DNA of 64,000 nucleotides from Rhabdophis nuchalis (taxonomy: Eukaryota; Chordata; Lepidosauria; Squamata; Natricidae). Location: contig CM077646.1 in NCBI GenBank assembly GCA_039707465.1, positions 77,834,715-77,898,714 of the forward strand. Direction: 5' to 3'. The notes under the pieces are model-generated. The model ran no database searches and had not been told where the DNA came from. It saw only the letters and a list, made by a program, of their open reading frames with translations. The position numbers and the translations under genes were made by a program. This document shows, in pieces, positions 10,634 to 23,200 of the stretch (positions are counted from its first letter, which is position 1; each line of letters begins with the position of its first letter).

Positions 10634-11208
10634 CTATACCTGCAGTCCAGGTCTAATCTTACATTTCCAGTTCCACTTCTTTGCAGCTTTATAACTCTGA
10701 CTGTGTGAAAAGTAAAGATCTCTACAAAAGGAGTCTATATCTTTCAGTAAAAAATAATTTGGGCAGATGCTCAATGGACTTGGAAGAACTGGGTCTGGAT
10801 GTGTTTCATTGAAAGAAACAACCATGTACTTGCAAAGAGAAGAATCCATTTTCCAATCACTGCAGAGGAAGTGTAATGCAAGCGTGAACATACATTCAGA
10901 ATTCTTCTGGTTTTCTATAATGCTCTTGCAGGTTGAATCACACAAAGCACTTGAGCGGGTTGGGCAAAGAAAAATGACTTTATCAGCAATTCCTTTCTGA
11001 GTAGCAAGCCATTGCACAGGTCCTATTTCAGCAATTCTCCGTTTTTGCCACAGGTCTATTATAACATTACTTTGACAGTATTCCTGTAGAAATTCAGCAA
11101 AACTTAGGACGGTATGCTGTAAACAGGCTTCTTGAGAATATACAACAAGAATTGTTACAGGTTTTTGTGCTGTTATAGGATGGAAATGAGCCAGATTATT
11201 TGCTGGAC
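10634..11208 (-). CDS. IL17RB: IL17RB last exon: SEFIR domain and TAG stop
   Basis: Acceptor TTTTTTTCCAAACAG precedes GTCCAGC. The exon encodes the SEFIR signalling domain, with KPVTILVVYS, IIDLWQKRRIAEIGPVQWLA and KVIFLCP, then a C-terminal tail. The stop is at 10634-10636. The frame stays open upstream to 11320, but that part is intron. Confidence 0.95.
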
Positions 11209-14200
11209 CTGTTTGGAAAAAAACAGCACCACTGTTAAAATGAAACTTTGAGCAAGCAAGTTCACATTTAAGGAAGCTGAAAGAAACAGTATTTGTTATT
11301 TTGGGAATATACTGTGGCACATAGTTTTACTATACAAATTAGCTGACAAACATATTTCAACATTCCTATGGAACACCAAAATGCTGAATTATAATGAATA
11401 TAGTACAGGTAAATTCCTCTTTTAAAAACAAAATAATAAAAGGCCAAATCACTCAAGAGGAGTATTGATGGTTTTGGTTAAGTTAATTAATACTTTAGAT
11501 TGGATCTAAAAGATAAGTGAGGAGCAGTTATCATAGATCAGCTGAACTATATATAGAAAAGTGAGAGGTAACTGCAACACCATGTTTTCAGACATCTATC
11601 TACTCATCCTCATGAGGAAATGTGTCAGTGTTAATAGGGCTAACATCATGACACATAAGAAAGGGTGGGGCATGCACAGTGACTTCATGGCACATAATTT
11701 GTCATTTGGGCGTCATTGTAGTTAGGAACATATGCCAATAAATATTCTGAGGAAAATAAATAATCCAATAAACTTGAAACTTGAACAAACACCAACAATA
11801 TCAACGAAAACACAACTGTCATGGAAACCTAAACCCATTGTACCTTTGCTATATATTCTCAACAAAGGCAGCCTCCAGGACATCAGGAATATCCTCCCCA
11901 AAGTTGCAATAGCATGTGATCACCAAGCTCTACCATTTTGTACATATCCACCTCAATTTTGGGAATAGATATTTTAAAATGAACAATATATTCAAAAGCA
12001 CGTTGTGTTAGAAAGAATAATATTGATATTTTATCCTTACAAATCCCTTGCTTATACCTATACAGTAATATATCATCTTGTCTCATGGGAAGGAAGTCCC
12101 ACAAACCTGTATCAATATCAGTATTTCGTAAGTTGTTTCAATAAGGATAATTTTCCAGATACTATTATGAATCACAGAATGGACTAAGCTGGGGTGGGCA
12201 AACTTTGCAACTTTAAGTCTGAAGGACTTCAGCTCCCAGACTTCTCCAGCCATCTTTGCTTTGCTTGCTGGAGAATTCTGGGAGCTGAAGTCCTTCAGAC
12301 TTAAAATTGCAAAGTTTGCCCAACCCTGGACTAAGCAGTACCACCTTATAGTGGAAACCAACCAATCACCAAATTGTCTTACATGTTTCAATTTTCATGC
12401 ATATATCCAATTATTCTATAGTTATAACACCAAACTGACATTGGAAATAGTAAATTGGTAGAATACTTCTATTCTCCAGGTTACTCAGTCATTGACCTCA
12501 TGCTTCTAATTATTTACTCAATTTCACTTAAAACTTTTCATTGTGAAAGCAGCTGAACTAGAAATATTGTGGAGTTACTGGCTTACTGTAATACTACAGT
12601 ATTTCTTACAGATTAAAAACAAAGTTTGTTATCATACGCCACATCTTAACACTTTCTGCAGCAGCTGCTTTCTATGACTAATTGTGACTGCCTAATCTTT
12701 TCCTTTCAATGTTGTTCTAATCTCTTTTTAAAGATTCTCTCCGTTCTGCCTACCTCCCAATCATATGTGTCATACTCAGATCTATTTGCATATGCTAGTG
12801 TTTGAGATGCCACAGAACTTGTTATTTTCCCAGTAAAGGTTACAAAATACATACATATTTTGAAATCCTGCAGTTTCGTAGAATTTAGACAAGAATCTGG
12901 ATTCAAAGGGAGCACTTCCTTTTTCCCGCTCCCCCTCATGTCACAGAATTGACAGGAAAAGTCAAAGTAGCACCTAGCATTTCAATGTTCTGAGCCTTCA
13001 TTTGTGGGCAGAAGGTAGAGGAGGGACTATAAGCAAAACAGAATAAGATAAACTCTTACCATGCCTACACTTGAAATAAAGCACAGCAGCAACTATGCAC
13101 ACTATTAGAAGTAAAGTGATGGATATACCAACATATGTTTTTTTCATATCTAAATGAGAAACAAAACAGATTAGTAAGATTACAAGACTCTTTTAAAACC
13201 TTAAAATTAACTTAATAAAAAATGAGCAATTGCCATCTCTAATTCTCAAAAGAATGTAAAATGCGTTCTCGTGGATGCAAGTGGTGATACAGCACAGATG
13301 GAGGTGAGACATTAGAGCTTAAATGAGATGATATGGGAAATTTAAAATATGTCAGTATAACAAGGGTAGTTCAAATTCACAAAGACTAGCAAAGCAATCT
13401 TCTGATCATGGTCTAAATTAGGAATTGGCAACTTGAAGCTTCACAGTCCATTTGAAGCCTTTGGATATTCTTCTAACCATGATTGTTGAAACCTGCCAAT
13501 TGGTAGGCATTTTGAGAGGCTAAGTAGGTAAATACCATAGTGCCAGGGTGTCAAACTCGTGACGGCACATTGTAGTCATTTGACGTATCACAATTTTCTC
13601 CCCCTTTGCTAAACTGAGGGTGGGCATGGCCAGTGCATGACGCATCTGGCCCACGGCCCACGAGTTTGATACCCCTGCCATAGTGAAAATTTAAAATAGG
13701 AGTATCGCCATTAAGAAACACAACTCAAAACCTTCTGGTAAGAACTGACACCACCTTCTTGTTTGCTACATCTAGTTCTGAGTTGCAGTTCTCAACCTCC
13801 CCAAAATGTACAAATTGTCTCTGGCCACAGATATGTTGCTTATCCTACCATCATCATGATCACCCACTCGAAAGGGACAAAAGAAAAAAAAAACCAGAAA
13901 TAACTAAAATGGTAGCCAGCCACAATGTAGAACTAATGGCCATATTCAGTGTCAATGTCTCTTGTTATCATATGCTCAGAGACACACAAAGGAAGCCTTT
14001 CTTTGGCAACCAAATATGGTCTATGTCAGACTGAGGACTATAAAGATCTTTATGACATTTCCAGGACTTATTGCTTTTAGAGTGCATACAGCCAAATATG
14101 AGTTTAAACTTTCATTATTCACTTTCCAATTTAAAATTCCATGCACTCATATATCCATAAACCTTTGCCAGTAAGTAAGGCTTATCCTGAGAATCTTCTC

Positions 14201-17200
14201 TATGTTGATTGGGGTCTGCAACATCCAGAACAGCAATTTTCCTTCTCGGGATAGTTTTGCAATCTGCATTACTAAGACAGTCCAATGTTTTTTCCCTTGG
14301 AGATTTCTTTCCATGCTCTGATCTTAGCACACCTTTTACTTTGTCAGAAGCTGGTCATTAATTGCTATACAGTATGTTCAGTTACCAAACCATTTTAACT
14401 GCTGTCTCTATGTCAAGATGAGGAGAGTCAGATCTCTCCTTCCTCCTTCCCAACATGTAACTGCATCCTTTATTCAAAGGATATTCATTCTTCATTCTCT
14501 TTACCTCATCACACAAAGGCGGTAAAGCCAACCCGTATGATGTATGACTAGCCTAACAAAGAGAAGGAGTAGGAGTGAAGTGATAGCTGAGTGGCTATCA
14601 TAGAGAAGAGGGGGTTGATCTATTCTCCACATGAGGGCAGGACAAGAAATAATGAGTAGAATCTCATTAAAGAGAAATCCAAAATGGAACTAAGGAGAAA
14701 TTTCCTGGCAGTTAGAACAATTAATCAGTGGAACAGCTTGTTTCCCAGAGTATGAGTGTTCCATCTCTGGACGTTTTCAACAAAAGATTAGACAACATTT
14801 ATCTGGGATAGTATATAAGGTCACCACAGCCTTGGACAAGTGGTTAGACTAGAAGACCTCCAAGGCTCCTTTGTAGCCCTGTGATTCTCTGATTTTCACA
14901 TTGTTATCCTTTTTTACACTGTTATTATTTGTTTTTATCTTCTTCACTCACAATATCTTAGATATAAATTTATCTTTATATAAACCTTACACAACTCTCT
15001 TCTTATCTTTTCTTCCTTTTTTCCTGAGTAGTTAAAGATAAAGTCTATCACGGTCTGGTTTAAATTAAAAGATACAGAACAAAATAACTAAATAAACAAT
15101 TTATATTCTGGGGAGCATATAGAAAGGTGATTTTTCCTGCTGTCATCTTCTTGTAGCTTAGCCTGTGGTTCTCATAAAGTTTTATAACTTCCAATAGAGG
15201 GCTCCTCAAATTATAACCATAATTGGGACCAGAATTTGTGTTACTAAGCGATGTAGTCATGAGTTGCATGACTGATTTCATGATCTCTCTTGTCATGGTC
15301 AATAAACAAATTTGACTTCCCTTATAGATTTTGCTTGTTGGAAGCCCTCTAGAAAAGTTGCAAAGGACAATCATATGACTCTGGGACCCTGAAACTATTA
15401 TAAATATTTTGGTACTGGTTCTAAATACCCACATTTTGATTATGTGACCACAGGAATGCTGTTATGGTCATAAGTTCAAGGACTGGTCATTATTCACTTT
15501 TTTCAGTGGCATCAAAACTTTGAAAAATCATTAAATGAATGGTTGGAAGTCAAGACGTGCAAGACTCAAATATTCCATTGAATCTTGACCATTCCCAGCT
15601 TAACATTTTTCTAATAAATCCTGGCATTTTTCAATGAGAATGTTACTGTCCCATGGAAATCATCTTTTATCTTCCTGATATGTCTTTCTCTATATGTTCC
15701 TTCTGGTACTTATCCATATTCTGTATACGTTGAAATCTGCCTGGAAAAATCCTGTATGGCTTTTTTTGAAGGCCACATTCAAATATATGGGATAGAATTA
15801 CTCATAATCACTATTCTACAACATTATACAATGATTGGCATCACATAATAATGCTGAAATTGAACAGAATATTATCCAATACCTGATCTTGTTACTATAA
15901 AAGCTGTAGCTTTTGGTTCTGGAAAAAAAAAGAGGGAGAGAGAATTCATGCACTGCTTGAATTAATTATGTACAATCATATTTATACCACACACTGTCTG
16001 CTACATTATCAGCAAAACAAATGAACTAAACCTGAATGAAGATGTTTTTATTCATGGTTAACACATCCACACACTATTTGCCTCTCTCTCCGCCTTCTAA
16101 TCAAAATCTGAGCCAGGTCACATTGAGGCTATTGTTGACATATATACTATGGGTCTTGATGGCCTGCTTATTTCAAGAGAGTGCTTTGTTACCTTGTGTC
16201 TTGTTTGCAAATATGTCAGGGGCTCCTTACTGCTAGGGGACTGGAGGCTAAAACATATAAAGAATGGCTGCTGGAATTGGCTATGTCTAGTTTGATGAAA
16301 AGAAGGACTAAGGATGACATGATAGCAGTGTTCCAACATCTAAGGGCTTGACACAAAGAAGAGGGAGTCAAGCTATTCTCCAAAGCCTCTATTCTCCAAA
16401 GCATCTGATGGCAGGACAAGAAGCAACAAATGGAAACTAATCAAGGAAAGAAGCAACTTAGAACTGAGGAGAAATTTCCTGACAGCTACAACAATTAATC
16501 AGTGGAATAATTTGCCTCCAGAAGTTGTGAAAGTACTTTTCCTCACCATCAAGCTCTTTTATTCTCACAATCCTGTAAGAAAAAGAGCGTTGGTACTTAC
16601 CTGATACGCCTCTTCTAATAAGGGGAAGATAGCATCCACGAATGGGTTAACACGGTCCGTACTCTGATTGGACTGAGTCTGCATGCATATTAATTAAGCT
16701 GTCTATAAAACCCCCTCCAAGAGTGCTCTATCCAGCTTTTTTCGACGAAGGAAATGAACACAGACTCACGGGTTAATCCAACCAACTTTAGTAATATAAC
16801 TGAATCGAAATACAGAACAAACTGAGAACTCAATTGTATGAAACTCCCTACAGCAATGCTCAGGGACGGGCCGGATGCTATCTTCCCCTTATTAGAAGAG
16901 GCGTATCAGGTAAGTACCAACGCTCTTTCTCAATAAGGGGAAGATAGCATCCACGAATGGGACATACCCAAGCTCTCACGTCCCATGATTGGGAGGGCAC
17001 GCATTGCTCACAGATTCCTCTGACGGCCTAACAGCCTGTAATACCCTGCGACCAAAGGCCGCACCTTCCGCAGCGTAGAGGTCCAATTTGTAGTGCTGGA
17101 CAAAGGGAGAAAGGGACGTCCAGGTCGCCGCCCTGCAGATCTCCTCCAATGTGGCTTGCGAAGCCCAGGCTCCGGTGGTCGCCGCGCTTCTAGTAGAGTG

Positions 17201-20200
17201 GGCAGTTATCCCCGACGGGGCCGCCAGTCCCTTGGCCTCGTACGCGGCGGAAATACAACGCCGCACCCAGTTACCTATGGTGGTTACCGACACTTTACGA
17301 CCCTGGGAAGCATTCTGAATAGAAATGAACAAAGCCTCCGACCTACGTATGTCGCATGTGCGGTTCAGGTAAATTTGTAATGCCCTGCGGACGTCCAGCC
17401 GGTGCCATCTGTCCTCGGGCTCTCCCTGCGGTGTAGTGGCGAAATCAGGCAGTACAATGTCCTGAGCCCTGTGAAACCACGACCCCACCTTGGGCATAAA
17501 GGAAGGGTCGACCCGCAGTACCACCCTATCCGGGAAAAATCTACAAAGGTCCGGGCGTACCGATAAGGCGTTAATTTCTGAGATACGCCGGGCTGATGTT
17601 ACCGCTATAAGGAAGGCCAACTTCCATGACAGTATCTGCAGTGAGACCTCCTCTAAGGGTTCAAAGGGTGGCTCCACTAAAGCCTCCAAGACGGTGGACA
17701 GATTCCAACATGGGTAGCGATGAGTCGCTGGGGGCCTCAGTTTGGTAGCACCCTTGACAAACCTCTGAATGGCTGGGTGTCGGGATAATGTCTGGCCCCC
17801 ACCCCAGGAAATAACCGTTCCCAGGGCCGCCACCTGGCGGCAAATCGTGTTAGGCGATAGACCCTTATCCAAGCCATCTTGCAAAAACTCTAATACCTGT
17901 GGCACTGAGGCAGTCACAGGTGGTATCAATCTAACTATACACCAAGAAGCGAATATCTTCCAAGTCGCATTGTATATGCGCACCGTGGACGGCCTCCTGG
18001 AGGCCTGTATGGTATGTATCACCCTGTCCGAGAACGCCCCTTGCTCTAACGCCCGCCGCTCAATCTCCAGGCGGTCAACTGCAACCACCCCGGGTCCTGG
18101 TGTTCCAAGGATCCCTGGAGGAGCAGGGTCGGGGTCAGCGGCAAGCGCCACGGGGTCTGCGAGGATAGCGTCACCAGGTCCGCAAACCACGGCTGTCTCG
18201 TCCAGTGCGGCGCGATCAGTACCACTTCTGCGCGAAGCTCGATGACTCTCCCTATGACCCTCGGCAGCAGTGGCAAGGGAGGGAAGGCGTACAGAAGGCC
18301 CCTCGGCCAAGGGGCCCGAAGGGCATCCACCTCCTCCGCACCCTGGGCCTGGAATCGAGAAAAAAACCTTGGTAATTGTGTGTTAGAGGCAGTGGCGAAC
18401 AGGTCTACTAGTGGTCTCCCGAATCGGCGCGCGATCTGTTGGAAAACACAAGGATTAAGACGCCATTCCGCCTGGTCAATGCGAACCCGGCTGAGCCAGT
18501 CAGCCCTGGTGTTGTCTACTCCAGAAATGTGGTCTGCCTGCAGTGATAACAAATGCGCTTCCGCCCAACAACCCAGGAGGGAAGCCTCCCTCATGAGAGG
18601 GTCAGACCTGGTGCCCCCCTGCCGGTTAACGTGAGCTTTGGCCGTGACATTATCGGTGAGTACTAGAACATGGCGTCCCTGCACTTGGGTCTGGAACTGT
18701 TCCAGAGCCAGCCTTATTGCCCGAAGCTCGAGAAAATTGATGCTCTCCTGGGCCTCCATAGCGGACCACTGACCCTGGGCATTGAACGGTCCCGTGTGTG
18801 CCCCCCAGCCAAAAAGGCTCGCATCCGTGGTGACTATAGTTCTGTCTCTTATCCTAAAATGGCAACCCTCCCTAACCGAAGGGGATCGCCACCATCGAAG
18901 GGATCTGCGGACGTACGCGGGTAGGGGCACCCGAATGAGGGACGTGGCTACATGCCTTCTCTGGAAAGGGAGGAGGAACCACTGCAGTTCCCTAAGGTGT
19001 AGTCTAGCCCAAGGGACTATGGCAATCGCTGAAACCATCTTACCCAACAATTGGGACAGCGAAGCCAACGAAGGGCGGGCCTCCCTCTCTACCTCACTTA
19101 CCAGGTGATGGATGCTGGAGAGCCTCTCATCCGAGAGGAAACCCTGGCCCCTAACGGAATCGATCCAAGCACCCAGATGGAGTATTCTGGTCGTGGGATG
19201 CAGGTGACTTTTAGACACATTAATGGAGAAACCTAGTTCCTCAAAAACCCGCATAGTGGTGTGTAAATCACTTACCGCTTGACCTTCGGTCCGGGACTGG
19301 ATTAATACATCATCCAAATAAAATTGTACTCTAAGCGGAATGGAGTGTATGTGTGCCGCTACGGCGGCCATAACTTTAGAAAACACACGTGGGGCAGAGG
19401 AAAGGCCAAATGGCAACGCCGTGTATTGGTAATGACACTTGTTGTAACAGAACCGTAAATAACGCCGAAAAGTTGCGGCAACAGGTATATGCAAGTAAGC
19501 CTCCGTTAAGTCGAGAGACGTAAGAAAGTCCCCCTCCCTTATACCCAGCAGGATGGAGTGGAGGGAATGCATCTTAAAACGTTTATAGATGATGTACCTG
19601 TTCAACCTCTTGAGGTCTAACACAGCCCTCCAACCACCAGAAGCCTTGGGGATGATAAACAAAATAGAATAAAATCCTTGACGGACTTGGTCCGGTGGGA
19701 CCAGTTCGATGGCCTGAATAGCCAGTAAATGATCTATGGCGGTCACCATTAACTCCCTTCTGAGAGGGTTGGCCAATGAGGGGCAAGGCAAAAAGGAATC
19801 GGGGGGCTGGGTCCAGAACTCCAGAACTCCAGGGCCAGACCGCACCTGACCGTGGTGAGGACCCATCTGTCGGTAGTGATGGCTTCCCATCGGTCTGCGA
19901 AGAATCGCAGCCTGCCCCCGATGGGAAACCGAGCTCCCGCTAAATTAAGGTCGGCGGTAGTTTCGGTTACCGCCCCCTCGAAAGGGCCTCCTAGCCGGAC
20001 CCCCACGCCCCTGACGGAACGGTTGTTGGCGCTGTTGCCCATATCGCTGGGTGAAATTGGAGCTGAAATTGCCTCCCTGCCTGTAACCCGTCTGAGGGAA
20101 CCCGGGCCGAAAGGAACTCCCATATTCCTGTGACCCAAACTGTTGCCTCCTGAAATAAGGGGCCTGTCTATAGGACCCCCTCCTGGGGTTGGAGGGCAGA

Positions 20201-23200
20201 ATCTTCCGCTTATCCCTCCCCTCTATAAGCAAAGGGTTAAGGGAATCACCAAACAGGGAGCCTCCAGCGTAGGGCCCCGTTGCCAGTTTCCATTTTTGTT
20301 TCACATCGCCTTGCCATTGGCGAAGCCAGAGCAGTCTGCGGGAGGCGATGGCCGACGCCGTGGCTCTGGAGGCAAACCGTGCAGCACTCAGGGTGGCGTC
20401 CGAGGTAAATTGCACGGCTGCTATAATTTTATTAAGATCTTGGTGCGATCGCGCATCCCCCGGGGGGATGCGCGCCTGGAGCTGCTGGATCCAGAAGAGA
20501 CTGGACCGCGAGAAAAATGATGCAGTGGATGCAGCCCGGATCGCCCATGATGCAGCCTGGTGGGCCCTGTGGAGCACTTGGTCTGCTCTGCGGTCTTCTG
20601 GCTTCAACACGTCCTCCTGGCTGCCCGGCAACGCCGCATTGGAGTACAGCGCGGTCACAGGTGCATCGACCTCCGGCCACACGAGGCACTTCTCCAGCGG
20701 TTCAGCCATTGCGAAGAATCGCCTGTCATTGGCCGTTGGAGCGGGACCCGATGCTGGCATGGTCCATTGACGTTGGACATTGTCAATGAACAGTTGGGGC
20801 GCGGGCACAACCTCGGCTGCCACGCGGTGTTCAATGAACAGAACCTTGGATGAAGGGCGCTGGGGGGCCGCCACAGATTGCGGAGCAGTCGGTTCCCAGT
20901 CCGAAGCCGCCCTGGCCTTCGCCAGTAAAGTTTTAAACAAAGGCGGAGGAAACAACCCGGAGTAAGTGGGCTTTTCCCCTTCAGCCCCTTCGTCATCTGA
21001 CAACTCGTTGTCCATGGGAGCACCGTCATCCGAGCCCGTCTGCGACCCCTGATCAGGTGTCTCCAAAGTGCTAGCCAGTGGTCCCGACGTGACAGGGCCC
21101 CCCGTAGCAGTTGTTGAAGGGGGCTCAGGGGCCTTGTACTGGAGCCCCACGGCTATGCCCTGTTTTATCGCTTCCGAGATCAAGGAAGGCACATCTGGCA
21201 TAACAGGGGTGATAGCGGCCATAGGAGGCAGGGGCGGTGGAGTCACCCAAGGGACCTCTTGACGTATCCCTGCTGCCGTGGGGGTGAAAGTCGCCTCAGG
21301 AGTCCGAGTCCCCACTCTGCCGCTTGAGGACCCCCAGACACCCGAGGTGTCAATAGGGAGCATGGGGCTAAACGCGCTCGCCGGAGTGCTCGCCACAGGG
21401 GTTACAATAGGGCCAGGGGCCTGAATGGGATCTGCGGCCTGTGGGCTCACTGTGGCGTGGGCAGAAGCCCCTGGCTGAGCTGCTGCCTTAGACGACTGGG
21501 CCTTCTTTACCTTAGAGGCCTTGTCCTTTTTGTCAGTGCTGGCCGCTCTCTTCTTTGACGAGGAAGGAGGTGAGACCATGAGGAGGCCTTGGCCATCCGA
21601 AGCCCCCGCAGCCGCGTGGGCCTGGGCTGGAATCTCCACATTCTCGGCCATGGTGTCGGAGCAAGTAAATGGCCCCTGTCAATAACTCCGCCTCTCCCCT
21701 CAGGAGCAGTCAACCGCTTAACTCGCTAAGTTTGACAGCAGAGAACAGCTCGAAGCCGGCTCCACTAAAAGCGCTATGCAATGTCAGTCTCAAGCCGCTC
21801 AAATTGATTTAGCCGCCCCTGGCGCCGACAACGCTCCATGCGGCAACAGCCTTCTGATTGACGGCGCGGGAAAATGGTCCGGCTTCAAAACGGTCGGGCG
21901 AGCTACTGCGCATGCGCAAAAGCGCCAAAATGCGCTCCGGAGGCCCTTTGAATTGCCGCGTTCGTCGCCGGCCTCGTTTCGGCCGCTGCAGCCTTTAATA
22001 GGACTTTCACGCCGGGGAGAGGGCCGGAGAGAGTTGGAATGGCACGTCTGACCCGAGGACAGATCGCCCCTGACGCTGCGAGCCAGTGGCCTCGGAGGGC
22101 CGTGAGGTAAAATTAGCGGGAGGCGGCGCGTCTGAAAGCAGCGTTCGTAGGCAGCGAAGTTTATGAGAGTTCCCCAATACTCACAAGTAGCATGCGATGT
22201 AGCTAAAAACGAACTGTCAGAACTAAGCACAATGACTCCTATCGAAACTAACAGGTTGGATTAACCGATCGTCCCAGAGTGGACTGAGTCGGAAAAAGCT
22301 GGATAGAGCACTCTTGGAGGGGGTTTTATAGACAGCTTAATTAATATGCATGCAGACTCAGTCCAATCAGAGTACGGACCGTGTTAACCCATTCGTGGAT
22401 GCTATCTTCCCCTTATTGAGAATTAAGCTTAGCGATAGTTGGAAGCTGCCTGAATAAGCTTAATGATCTCACTGGCCAATCTTAGGCTTATACTAAGAAA
22501 AGTACTTTAGCATATAAAGCTTAATGTTTCCATCCATAGATAAACATTTATCAACTAACCTGGGATAGGTTCTTCATTGCAAACTGTTTGATAATGTGAG
22601 TATCTTTTGCAGTCACTTTGACATCCTGGAAAATAAGGAATTAGCTGGAAGAAGAGAAGCAAAATAATAACACTGGTATTATTATTAAATATAGTGCTTA
22701 AGTATTGCTTTTATATTTAATTTTGCATTGAGAAATTCTTAACAACAGTGAAGAAGGTAGTGCTGTGAGAATACAATTGTAGAAAAGAGATCCATTCTGC
22801 ACGTCTTCAGTTTAAAAATAAAAAAGGCACGTCCCATCAAAAATAAATCCATTTTGGTTAAATATGCATATTATATCCCATTAGCATAAATTGTTGTTGG
22901 AGAAACATCTATATATAAGATAGAATTCCTAAATTTACTTCCAACATTTTTCTGACTTAAAAGTTTTCTTTTTCACTTAGCCTTTCAGGAATAAGATGAG
23001 GTGCATTTTGTCTCCTCAGGCAGGACATTAGAATATTTCAGTCAGTAAACACATTATTATGTGTTTACAAAGCCTGATGAAGTACATATAATCACTTTTA
23101 GTAACATCAGTGATGGGTTCCTACCGGCTCTGACCAGTTTGGCTGAACCCGTAGTGGTTTGGCACCTGGGTTGCTGGAACTGACAGCGACCCAGGCCTGC

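Larger units (their letters stand above)
16582..22420 (-). mobile_element. DIRS-type tyrosine-recombinase retrotransposon, full length
   Basis: On the minus strand it encodes in order gag-like, reverse transcriptase/RNase H and tyrosine recombinase frames, all long and open. Inverted terminal repeats of 130 bp lie at 16617-16746 and 22288-22417, differing at one base. An internal complementary region at 16872-16960 joins the complements of both ends, the hallmark of DIRS1 elements, which replicate through a circular DNA and integrate without target duplication. It lies in the IL17RB intron between exons 9 and 10, in the same orientation as the gene. Confidence 0.93.

Noticed and set aside
14115..14330. 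71-codon minus-strand ORF between IL17RB exons 10 and 11
   Set aside because: No match to IL17RB, no splice borders that fit, no recognisable family.
15060..15434. 124-codon minus-strand ORF
   Set aside because: Lies over a Tigger-like DNA transposon relic.
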